From Mucor racemosus (taxonomy: Eukaryota > Mucoromycota > Mucoromycetes > Mucorales > Mucoraceae): a stretch of DNA of 64,000 nucleotides. This document shows, piece after piece, positions 45,101 to 56,400 of the stretch. Within the stretch, counting starts at the first letter, position 1. Each line of letters opens with the position of its first letter. The notes below the pieces were generated by a model. It saw only the letters and a list, made by a program, of their open reading frames with translations. It had not been told where the DNA came from and ran no database searches. The DNA lies in the NCBI GenBank assembly GCA_027405735.1, contig JAPEHQ010000001.1, positions 5,146,001-5,210,000 on the forward strand, read 5' to 3'. The position numbers were made by a program, and so were the translations under genes.

Positions 45101-46978
45101 AAACTTAATTTTGACCTATAAAAATTGATTTATTAATAAAATCAATTATTAATAACAAGCTGATAGGTAGTAATTATGGTATACAAGACAACATCTTGTT
45201 TTCCTCTTCTTAGCTGTGGGCCACTAAATAAAAACAAATACTTTTTAGAAACGAAATATACTAACATGAGTTTATTCATTCATTTAAATCAAGTCAATCC
45301 TATGACATACTTTTATAATCACCAGTTTTTCTCCAGGTAGATATTGACCTTAGACCAAAAAAGCATTGATGATTATAACGTAGATAATGGAACAAAATGA
45401 TTAGGTCCTGGATACTTTTTTTGTTCGAGAAAGATATTATAACGTCCCCTAACATTAACAGTTAATAATTTATTTTCAAATAAACAATAGGAAAAACATG
45501 TACTTGTACCTGCTACTTAATTTCAGTTTATAAAAAATATTAATCTTTCTGTTGTAGTTTTAAACGTAAATAAAAGAGCTGAGAAAAGAGTAGGGAAGAA
45601 AAATATTTTGTGTGTTACAAACAGGAATTTACAAAGGCATAAATACTTTTAGTGCTACCAAACAGGTTTTTGTCATTGTTCCCATTTGGTCCCCGAAAGA
45701 AGAACATGGGCAGAACTCTTTCAAACCCCAAATTTCAAATTGATATATCTCGTCAATAAGGCAATTCTGTTAAATCAGAGTAACTCACATCTGCTTTAAA
45801 TCGTTCAAATTATCTTCGTTATTAATTATATTATGATTGATATACTTTAGTGAATTGACTAAACAACCTTGATCTCATCGCTCTGCTCATCTGGGCTGCC
45901 TGATCTGCACAAAATTTTTTATTCTGCCCATCTGTGCAGATCATTATGCCCAATGGGACGCATAGTTTGGCCGCAGTGCCATTAGAGTTAACTCACCATC
46001 CTTGATTAGCGTATCTATAATAACAGTCCATTATTAGTTCATGATTATGTGAAAAGTTATTAAAAGGGGTCGTCTAATCTCAAATTTATCTGATTCAATT
46101 GTTGATACTAAACTAGCATCAAATTAATTGTGTTGACTCGCAATAAAATAAAGTGTTTTATCAAGTACGACGTTGGCGTTCAATGTATTTCAGTTAAATT
46201 GAACAGATAGAGATATGATTTATGCAGAGATCTATGAATGTGTGAGAGAGCTCAGTTCTATAAACATAAAAAAATAATCCAAATTGTGATGCTTCGCTGA
46301 TATGTACGAGATTTTTTTGTGGCGATGCCGGGTGGCTAAAGCGTAATTTAGACATTTAATTGCCAAATATATCCGAATCAAGATGAAGTTGGTTGATTGC
46401 TTGATATAACGGATAATACATGCAATATCATTTATTGAATGGGTAAATGTAAATGTATTATAAAGTAAAGTTTATTTTGAATGAAAGTACTAATTATCCT
46501 GATTAACATCAATAGGTTCAAAAAGCATAGTTATGTGCAATAATTATTGCTACTAAATCGCATAATTTGATATGCAGAAAACTCTTGATGAAGCGTTTAT
46601 TCTCTTTTTTTTTTTTTGGTGATGCTACAAATCATCTTTTAATATGACTAAATATTAATGAATTAGAAAAAAGACAGCTCGTAAAAAACTGATACCCAAC
46701 AATGTACATCGAGGTCAAGATTGATAAAAGGTGCATTCATTATGTAGTAGAAATTGCAACATTTTGATGGATACAATTTACAGGACCAAGGTATTGTGTT
46801 TGCCTCAGGGTCTTTATAAGGATTTAAAAGCATACTTTATCAAACTTACTTAGATGTTAAATACTCACCATATGCTATTAGTACCATCTTATTTTTTTAT
46901 TTAATTGCTGTTTTATTGAAAATCAAGCTTTTCATAGCTTATAACAATGACAATGAGATGTTTCGGATTTTAGATTGA

Positions 46979-47200
46979 CATTTATTATAAGGCGAGCTGA
47001 TGATACGTTTGATACTACTCTAGATGAAACCAGCCAATTTAATTTATGGAATTTGAATACAAATACCGAGGAGCCATTTGTAAGTACTTAAATTGGTTCT
47101 GGTAAAGCAATGAATAAATTGGCTTGGGACAAAGAGGGTAAAAAGGTGGCAATATGTCCCAATGATGGCCATGTTTATGTTTATGATATTGGAGGGGTAA
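46979..47200 (+). pseudogene. dynein intermediate-chain fragment, longest captured piece
   Basis: The plus strand reads RRADDTFDTTLDETSQFNLW, NLNTNTEEPF, then after a stop GSGKAMNKLAWDKEGKKVAI and DGHVYVYDIG. LWNLN.(D/N)TE.P and ALN.(L/V).W.....(R/K).(V/I)A....G....YD(V/I)G is the order of the last two WD repeats of cytoplasmic dynein intermediate chain. The LWNLN part lies in the spacer; the second repeat lies in the right arm. The stop and substitutions (GSSDG to CPNDG) show it is not functional. Confidence 0.65.
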
Positions 47201-48657
47201 GACTAAAACTTAATGTAAATCACCTCTAGCGCATTAATTATCAAGTAAGACTATATCATCATCAAATAAACTATCACACAATATGAACATATATAAAGGT
47301 TTACAATAACAAGCTTGAATCAAGTGGATACAGCATTGTAAATTCTTGAAAAAGTTTTCAAGTATTATAAAATATCTTATTTTTAAGACTTACAAGGCTT
47401 AGAAGCGGAATATTAATTTTAAAAATTATTCTTGTCCAGATCATCAATTTTGACATTTTTTAAATTTTTTTTTCTGATTTTGCAAATTTAGAGTTAATTA
47501 TACTACCAATTATAAAAATGAAAAATATACACATGTACCAAATTCATCGCTCTATTTGCTCAATAAAAAATAACAAACATTTTTATTGCAAAATATTACA
47601 TGAAAATCCTTTAACCGAAAAACCGTTTTTGGGACAAAAGTACAAAGTTTCATTATTAAACTTTTAATATTAAGCTTTTATGGAATGCGTATTAGTTATA
47701 GTTACAATTTTCTCTCACATTGTAGTATATTTAAACGTTGATTCTGGTATCAAAATTTGATTTTTCTGTTTTTTCATCAAATTCATGTGTGTTGGTAAGG
47801 ATGAAATGAGCCCCAAAAATGTCCGCTACAAAAACTGAATTTTCAGACCATACATGGTTAAATATAAGAAAAGTAAAAAAAAAAAGCTTTTTTATTTAAA
47901 AATTAGATATAACATAGTATAAGAGACTTAGCTGTTCAATCTTGCTATGCTCAATGACGGTGTCGCTCTACGGGCTCGTTTTTGCAATTTTTTAATGAGT
48001 GTACGATATGACAGGCGGTCTTTCTAGTAGAAAGTTTTATGTTTCTATTATAGTAACAGATACTGCCTATTTTGTTTAGTTTATAGTTCAGGCGCTGTAA
48101 TGCTGCTTTTACATTACCTGAAATGTGCAATTTAGCAGGGTTTTAAATGCGTTAAATAATGTAAAGCCTTGAAAATCCATTTATACATATGTTGTTTCTT
48201 TCTTTTTGTTTTGATATTCCAACGATATGTTCACCGTTTGATAAGGCATATCAGACTATCAAGCCGCTGGTATTCTTTTCTTGTATCTGAATACGCATGC
48301 TAATATAAGGGACTAATGTTTTTAATATAGGTAGTAGTCTATATTAGAGACTGATATTTTCATTTAACCGCATTTTAGGATTAAATATCATTATTTAATA
48401 CTGTATTGTTGGACATATTTCGTGATTACCAGATCAAATCGAAGGGAATAATATTTATAATATGTATCTACTACTCAATAAAAAGCTAGAACTGGCTACA
48501 AACCCACGAAATGTTCCAGAAAAGTGATAACATTTTAAATGATATAGAAACAAAAAAAAAAAAGAATAATCTAATATTTTGTCTAATAACCATAGTTTCG
48601 ATCGTAGCTATACTTGAAAACAAATCTTTTTACAGCTGACAATCGTAAACTAAAATA

Positions 48658-50302
48658 CAGTGACCCCCAAAACTGTCCCAATGTTTCCTAGTTTTGAGTT
48701 TAGTATGATTTTCAGGTACAACAAATATATTTAAAGTACGACATATTTTATATATTTCGGAAGATCAATTAATTTCCTTTTATATTAAATTAAAAAAATC
48801 TCGAATTTCATTGGTCCGCTATATTTATACCCTGTCTGGGACAGCATATGCATTGGGACAGTTTTGGGAGCTTACGCGGGAAAAAATATAATCCTATTTA
48901 ATAGTCCGTCCAAAGGCCGTTTCTTTCCAAATATACTTTCACACAATTGGGCATGCTATCAAAAACTTTTTGGCACTCCTCCTGTTTAATGGTGTTGTAC
49001 CAAACCTCAGTTACACGCTCCGAAAGATCAAGGATTCATTTGGGCGCTGTTTTTTACTCATTAAGCCTCCTCTTTAATAAGATCCACATATTTTCGATCG
49101 GATTCAAGTCAGGAGATAGCGGAGACCAATTTATTACTTCATAATCTTGATCCAATAGATATTCCTTGACTAAATTTGATGTATGCTTTGGAGCATTGTC
49201 ATGCTGGAAAATGATCTGATCACGACGAAGGCCTAATTTATCCAAAGTAAAATTGAAAGTCCGCTCCAAATCGTCTTCAAAGATTTGTTTATACAAATGT
49301 CGATCCACAGTACCCTCAATTCTGCATATCTATCGAACTCCGGCATACGTAATGGCCCTCCAAAATATGACACTCCCACCGCCATCTATAACGGTCATCT
49401 TCACATAATTAGATTTCAAGCTCTCACCGTCTCAAATCCAAAGCCAGCTTCTTCCATTTAAGTTAAATCTATTAATGTTGGTCTCATCTGATCAAATCAC
49501 CCTTTTCCGTTCGTCGGAAGTCCAATCCTTGCGAAGATGACACCATTCTAAACGCCTTTTAATATTAGCCGGAGACAGCATAGGTTTTTTAGGCTTGATA
49601 ATTGCTCCTATGCTCCCCCTACGGAGCGATTTCGGACAGTTTCCGGGCTTTTATTAACTCCGAAATTACTCTCAAGTATTTTAAAATGTTACTTGAATTT
49701 TTGACTGCTTTTTTTGTTGCTTGGCGAACACAAAACCTTTCATCAGATTCAAACAGAAATTTAAGTCGACCCCTTTTAGACACACCCAAACTTGTGCAAC
49801 ACCGTTTTTTAATTTTTTCCACAACAGGCTTACCTACATGCAGTATTTCCGCAACTTGGCGCACTGATTTACCGGTGTTTAAAAGACTAATGGCATCATT
49901 TTCCTTATTCTCCTGAAGTTTTTTCATATTAATTTTCAATAGGCCAAAGCACCAGAATCTGTATATGAAATATGCATCTTTTTTATTTTCTTTACCTAAT
50001 TAGGTGTTTATTTACTGATTTCCAAGCGTTCAAGATACTAGTGCAAATTATGGTTCTACAATCATCGATTATCTAAAAATCAAAAATGGCTCTCAAAACT
50101 GTCCCAATGCATATACTGTCCCAAATTGGGTATAAATTCAATTGACCAATAAAATTCGAGATTTTTTTAATTTAATATAAAAGGAAATTAATTGATCTTC
50201 CGAAATATATAAAATATGTCGTACTTTAAATATATTTGTTGTACCTGAAAATCATACTAAACTTAAAACTAAGAAACATTGGGACAGTTTTGGGGGTCAC
50301 TG
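48658..50302 (-). mobile_element. Tc1/mariner-superfamily transposon, copy 2 (1645 bp, inverted)
   Basis: Same length as copy 1 and nearly identical; I noticed only a few single-base differences, e.g. near 50262-50270. TA flanks at 48656-48657 and 50303-50304. The TIRs and the inner inverted TTGGGACAGTTTTG motif match copy 1. Its presence 85 bp from the right arm of A3 is probably chance. Confidence 0.93.
49054..49939 (-). pseudogene. broken Tc1-like transposase, second copy
   Basis: The HTH frame (49939-49619) and DD34E frame (49308-49054) encode the same peptides as copy 1 and are separated by the same frame change and stops. It is therefore not an independent decay. Confidence 0.85.
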
Positions 50303-50984
50303 TAGTAAGTTTAAAGAAGGTTAATTTGTTTAAATTTTATGAGTGATAAAGTAACATATATAATCTTAGATTTGGCTTGCATACAAATTTAAGCAGTAAG
50401 TGTTATTTAAGTTTATGCTCGAGCAAAAACCATTGTTGCTGGAGACATTATAGCTATAAATATATTTACAAATGATGATAATCGTAAATATATTGGCAGT
50501 TGCATGTATTGCTCTACATAAAAAACGCATTAAATTGTAGTATTATTATTGTATTGTCTATAATCTATATTAATAAAAAACAAATGTAGTTTAAAAACCC
50601 ATTCCAGTACGTAGAAAATACAATGGAATTTTGAGAACAGCACGATGCTCATGTACAAACCAATTTGTGCGTATACGATCAGATCATTATGCTCATTGTC
50701 AGGTTTTATTATTATTATGCACAAATAGAGATAATGATATGCTTATGGGCAATTCTACTATTATGCACATATGGGATTAATGTCATGCACACGGACAGAA
50801 TCTATAATTCTGCACATACAGGTTTTTTGTTATGCTCGTGTGCAGTTTCTTTTGCTGTGCTCATGTGCATCTTGTTATCTTTTTAGCCATTATTCAGTGG
50901 GCGCAACAACTCACCAGGCTATAGTGTGCAGCCCACCTGGGGACAACAAAAGCATCTTATGTAGCACAGGTCGGCCGTAGTGCT
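50303..50984. other. spacer with a cluster of TGCACA/TGCTCA motifs, no gene
   Basis: 50303-50640 is AT-rich with nothing recognised. 50645-50880 has about nine occurrences of ATGCTCA/ATGCACA/CTGCACA spaced 15-40 bp apart (ATGCTCATGTACA, TATGCACAAATAG, CATGCACACGG, GTGCTCATGTGCATC). Short frames here are products of this repetition. Confidence 0.4.
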
Positions 50985-51347
50985 TTTATATATAAATCCT
51001 TTAAATTTGTGGTTTTATGGACTTTTTTTGAATCCGGTTGTATCATCTTATACTTTTAAAGTTAAATCCGTTATTAAGCTAATAATGTTGTAGATTGTAT
51101 ATATGCTTTACTTAAAATAAGCCTTTGAATAATTAATAGCGATACAATCGAACCTTAATTTTGGTATGAAATTTTGATACCTACATCTTATAGCTGCTTG
51201 GGATATTTAAAAAACCGCGTCCGGGCTGTCCGGCATTTTTTTCTAGAAATTTAAAGCTTGGAAATATCATTAGATGGCCGCTTCCGGAGATTGTTCGGCT
51301 TTTTTGGAAGAGTAGTGGCCATTGGCAAAAATATGAATCATATACTA
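50985..51347. repeat. family F repeat, copy F2 (inverted relative to F1)
   Basis: Reverse complement of F1 without the MITE: CAATCGAACCTTAATTTTGG, GATACCTACATCTTATAGC, CGCGTCCGGGCTGTCCGG, GGAGATTGTTCGGC. It is cut on the right by LTR1e. It supplies the empty target site for the 30762-31245 insertion. Confidence 0.7.
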
Positions 51348-52141
51348 TGTTGCAGGCCACCAAGTACCATATGTTATCACCTTCTACAGTATAAATACAT
51401 CTTACAATCTATTAAATTTGACATGTATTGAAGTGCAAAGTCTTGATATCGGATACTACTATAAATAAGAAACTTCTAGCGTACTAAGTTTATCCAGCAA
51501 TTAGCAAGAACACTTGAACTTTTATGTCAATATTATATCCTAGGTCGCACATTCAAGGTCGCAGTCAATATTCGGTATTATAGTAAATCAACAGGTGTCC
51601 ACGTTGAGTCACATGCGTCTTAGTAGATTGGTGCAATGTTCTTAGATAGTAATTCTGTGTGATAGTTATAATGAAAAGTATATAAATACATCCTCTAAAT
51701 GTATTGTTAATAAAAAGTGTAATATTTTGGTAAGATTATTTCTTAAGACCGTTTTGAAATTTCATGAACCTCAATTATGACACCACATTATTTCATTCCA
51801 GCGGTTAATCAATCAAGTAGCTATCAAATCAACATCCAAGTACATTTAGCGCAGCATTAAAACAAGGCAACTCACAAGCTCTGCAAGAACGGTTAAATTA
51901 TCATTGATCCATTTCAATCCATAGATTACTATCAAACAGTTCTAATGATTCAATAGTGCCTTAAATTACATCTCAGGATCTCCATGTCAAATCAATATAG
52001 AAGGCCATACTTTTATATCTAAATAAACGATATCTTGTTTTTATTATACAGTTGAAGAACTAATTCATTACTCATTCTCTCATTCTCTTTTAATTGTATT
52101 CTTTTTTAAGTATTATTTATCAAACCTGAATATATACGACA
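51348..52141 (+). repeat. LTR1 copy e, interrupted by LTR2
   Basis: TGTTGCAGGCCACC...ATATACGACA, inverted relative to copies a-c. Without the LTR2 insertion its length is about 550 bp. No TSD (TACTA/ATATT). It carries a short internal duplication ACTCATTCTCTCATTCTC near 52069. Confidence 0.78.
51520..51764 (+). repeat. solo LTR2 copy b, 245 bp, TSD TGAAC
   Basis: Inverted relative to the 29336 copy. Flanked by TGAAC at 51515-51519 and 51765-51769. The uninterrupted sequence in LTR1d is ACTTGACCTCAATTAT. The outer end reads TTTTATGTCAA, mutated from TGTTATGTCAA. Confidence 0.78.
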
Positions 52142-52369
52142 ATATTGCTATAAGTTATGCTTTATTATTTGTTACTAGATGGCAGGAACCAGCTACTAAA
52201 CAATAGGACTTGCTAGATCTGTCTATATTTAGAATATTGTAATTCTGATAGATCAACCTGCTATTTACAACATCTACTAAGGGCAGTAAGCAGACTCGTT
52301 CTCGATTAATTTATTATTATAGATTGAAATGAGCTCCCATTGCAATGAATATATACCTTCGACATTGTT

Positions 52370-53023
52370 GATTAGATATAAATTGGTTGCATTATGCTGC
52401 CTGTTTCCAAATTTACATTATACTGTATCACGTAAAAGACTTGAAAAACGCGTAAAATACACACTTTTCCCTTAAAAACTGGGTCTGACTTTTCATCCTT
52501 ACCCTGACTTTTGTTTTTCACTAAATAACATCAGGAAAAAATTATATGTCAATGTACCTGAGATAACCCACTTTAATCCAAAAATAATTATCCAAGAATA
52601 TCGTACTTTTGCAGGTGGTATTAATTTTTCAGCGCTAATGTTTCAGATTTTTACGCGTAATTCGTTGCTAGAAATCAAAAACTTTGAGGCTCCATATCTT
52701 CAATAAAAATTAAGCTATACTAGCACTTTTTAATAATAAAACTTACTTGTTTTAACGTACTTTATAACATATTCTAGTATGAAAAAATTCTGAGCATTTT
52801 TGTTTTTTTTCATTTTTTTTGACATTTTTGTAGCAGATTTCAAAATATTTGTTATATTGAGCAGCATTCTTTTTTGCGTTCATGTCATCAAGCTCGTTGA
52901 GCTCTCTTGAACCCAATTTAGGTTTTTTCAAAATATTAATTTTTCGTAGAGATATCCTCGAAAATGTGAATCAAGAAATACCTTTGTTTCTAGCTTCAAT
53001 TTTTCCTTTATATACCCTCATCC
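52370..53023. repeat. family B repeat, copy B4, left part
   Basis: Collinear with B3 up to TATACCCTCATCC at 53023, where the 5.35-kb transposon begins. The family resumes at 58384. The 230 bp before it (52142-52370) show nothing recognised. Confidence 0.78.
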
Positions 53024-53053
53024 GGCTATATGGCCATAACTATGGGAAACGTG

Positions 53054-53183
53054 ACCAATTAAAATTGCTCCAAAGAATAATTTAGCCAGTAGAAATGCCT
53101 CCAAAAAATAGAAAAGCCAATCAAATAACCGCCAAAAGCAAAAATCTATCCAATCAAAGGTTCTCCAAAAGCATCCAATCAAA
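53054..53183 (+). repeat. subterminal CCAATCAAA/TCCAAAAG repeats of the transposon
   Basis: CCAATTAAA at 53054, then CCAATCAAA at 53117, 53150 and 53175, alternating with TCCAAAG/GCCAAAAGC/TCCAAAAGC. Repeated subterminal motifs like these are often transposase-binding sites (inference). I did not see the same motif at the right end, where TTTTTTCCCTA is repeated instead. Confidence 0.55.
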
Positions 53184-53498
53184 TATAGTATATAGGTCAT
53201 TGTTGATCGAAATGCACTCATGAATCACAGATTTGAATAAAGAAAATATCATAATAAACACCAAATAAATTAGTTTAGATTTCAGTTAATTTGTTGATCG
53301 TAAAAATTATTATTCTGAGCGTAAATATGTTTTACATCAAGGCCATCATTAGAAAACGGAGTCCCTTAATTTGTAAATTTACCACGGTGATACCATAAAA
53401 TTAGTTTGTTAAAGTTTTTTTGTCTTAATAAAAAGGCACATATATAAAGATTAAATAGATCAAAGATACTTGATTTTCCTTAATTTATTTTGATTATT

Positions 53499-56400
53499 AT
53501 GCCTATTAGAGGAAGAAGATCTAATTTAGGCGGTAAAAGAGGTAGACGTCGAGGAGGAGCAAATCCTAACGCTGGCCGACCTCCTGTAAATAAGGGGCTA
53601 ACTAGCTGTCAAAACCAAACAAGTTTGTTATCCCATTTCGGTGTCGGTGCTAGTACCTCAGCAAGCAATATTGATATTGATAATGCCTCTGCCAGTGTGG
53701 ATGATGTCTCTGCCGGTGACAGTAATTCTGCAAGTGATTCGATGGATTCTAGTGATGGTAATTCTGATAATGATGAAGGATCAAGTGATATAGAAGAGGT
53801 AATATATATATATACAAACATGTGCTATGTATTTATATGATTTTAATAATAAAAAAAACCACTTTAGATCCCATCGATTTATAATCAAAGCGTCGATTTA
53901 ACTGAAAGTAACAGCTATGGAATCGACATTGAGTATGACGAATACGAACAAGAAGTTGATGTTGATAGCGACATGTTTGATAGAATTGAGGATGACATTA
54001 CAACAAATAGAGATTCATCCAGTTTGAATGAATATCTTGAATCAATCCAGAAAAAGTTTCAGCGAAATGAAATGCCACAAGCCTACAAGGATGGTACATT
54101 TTGGTATTCTCAACAAGCTGCCTTTTTTAAATTGAAGAAGAGTGTAACAGCAGATCAGAAATGTGTTTTGCAACCACGAGTCTTTCTTTGGTTTCCTCAT
54201 TACCTGTTTTACAATGATAACCAAAAGTTTAAATGCCCTGAATGTGCAAAGAATGATTCTGTACCTCGTTTCATGATTAATGATGGATATACCAAGAGCC
54301 CGCTTGCCAGAAGGATTATTGATATTAAAGAGTATGTATATAAACAATTGTCGTAAATTTTCCTTTGTATTAACAAATTATTTGTATACATAGTTGCTTT
54401 TACCTCATGTCATGCTTTTACAAATGTAATAAATGTAGTTGCAGAATAATTGGTACCGACACTGAACTCATTAGACAACTTCCTATCATTGCACAGGCTG
54501 AATTCCCTGCTTTCTTGACTAAAAGAAGTGGTATATCAAGAGACCTTGCTGACTTGATGCGTCCTTTGGTGCAATCCTCAACTGGTCCACTTAGACTTAG
54601 TAATATCCTACAAGAATTGCATCTTAAAAGATATGATACGCTTCAGTTCCAGTACTTGGCCAACTACAAATACAGAGTCGATAATAGCTCCAGTTTGATT
54701 TCTCTCCCAGTTCCTGCTCCTGAATTCTCAAAATTCAATGATAAGGATGGTTATAATGGTTATTATCCTTCAGCAAACTATCTCAGTTTTGTTTATACAT
54801 CTTTGATAGCAACGCTCAGACCACATCTTGATAATCAAATTATGAAAGTTGATGGTGTTATATTGAAAGGTGATCATACATTCAAGGCAGCAAGCAACAT
54901 CAGTCCACTTGCTAGTGGTGTAAATGTTTTTGATGCTTTATATACAGTAACAAATGAATATGAAGAGATAAGATTACAATCTTTCGTTTTGACAAAATCA
55001 CTCATTCATTTGATAACTTCCTTCGACAAATTGTGGAATGCGTATACTATGTACGGATATGAAAAGCCCAAGATCTTTTATACGGACAATGTTAGAACCG
55101 ATAGTAATTTTCTGGAAGAGCATTTACCTTCACTTTTGGAAAATGTACAACCCATCGATGGCCTTCCGGTTGCTACAATCCCTCATGGTCTCGAAATAAT
55201 TGTCAGCAATACAGTTGAGGAGATGAACAATCACTGCCTCAGTATTTTGAGTAATTATTCTGGTCTTTTTGTCTTGATTAATTACAAGAGATCTTCAATC
55301 AATGGTCGCAATGTAGTTCGTATATCAATCGCAACTTTAGATTGTAAGGTCTTCATTTTCAAAATTATCAACAACAATTTTTCTTCTGCTTTACGAAGGA
55401 TTTTTGAAGATTCAAGCATTGGTAAAGTTGGAACTCGATTGAACGTACTTGTTGCAAGTCTAAATGAGCAATATCCTGCCTTATTACTGCAAATTAGAAA
55501 CTCTGTTGGATTTACTTCATTTTGCAATAATCGATGCCCAAATGGTTCTGGTAGTACATTGACAGATTTCTGCAGAATTTTCTTCGACCTGAAATTTCCA
55601 AAGGAGCCTACACTCGTTGAATCTGGAAGGTGGGAAGCCGAATTTCTTGATGATGCCCAAGTGCAAAGATTGACTCTGGAAACTTATTTTATGCTTCGCG
55701 TATATTGCAAGGCAAAATCTGTTGAAACCCTTTATACATCATTTTTGGACATTCCTCCCGTTGACACATATGTCGCTCTTTTCCCAAGAAACTCTCTGTC
55801 TATGACTCCTTCGGCATTTGGCTACATAAGAGAGAAATCTTCTCAAGCTTTTGGTGTCCCTATGAGAAGAAACTTGAAGAGCAACAAATCTGTGCTTGTT
55901 GAAATCACAGAAGTATTAAAACCAAACATGCGTCTTCCAGAGCATGGCCCTAAAAAGACATTGGATAATACTGGCTGTTCGCATTCTTTTGTTGTTGTCA
56001 ACAAGGTTATGCTTCGACAATGTCCTCTGAATAGCGGTAATGGTGGTAACATGAGGAATTCAGTTGCTCAAGCTATTAACAACAACCAAGCTAATGAATT
56101 ACAAAGATATTCTGAGCTACTAAATGAAGATGGGCCTAACACTGTTGTAGGAAATGCTGCTACCAATAATGATACGACTTCTACACATACTAGTAGGGTA
56201 TTGAAAGATGTCTTTCATTTAATTGACATGATCAAGGTGCCAATTAAGCATACTTTGTGCTCTGAGTTCAAGGCCAAGTTCCGAGACATTCTCCTAGTTC
56301 CTGATCCAGCTGACAAAGCCAATGTTTCTCGAGTTCTAGAATCAATGAACACTACCTGGGATTACAAAGTTGTGACCAATTCTGCTTGGGTTTGGAGCCG

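Larger units (their letters stand above)
43625..48572. repeat. family A repeat, copy A3: about 4.9-kb inverted-repeat structure
   Basis: The left arm 43625 to about 45110 and the right arm about 47090 to 48572 are reverse complements with very few differences. They surround a spacer of about 2 kb. Both arms contain the dynein intermediate-chain fragment at their inner ends and both read ATGTCCCAATGATGG, where A1 and A2 have the older GGTTCCAGTGATGG or a relative of it. The spacer carries the decayed relative of the 60-codon frame of A1 (about 46215-46400) and the GCAGATC-rich stretch seen in A2. LTR1d abuts the left end; an 85-bp spacer and a Tc1-like element follow the right end. No intact gene. 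Confidence 0.82.

Noticed and set aside
43625..48572. Interpretation of A3 as a classical Mutator-type transposon with long TIRs
   Set aside because: No matching TSD at the two outer ends, no transposase in the spacer, and other copies have only one arm; an inverted duplication within a repeat fits better.
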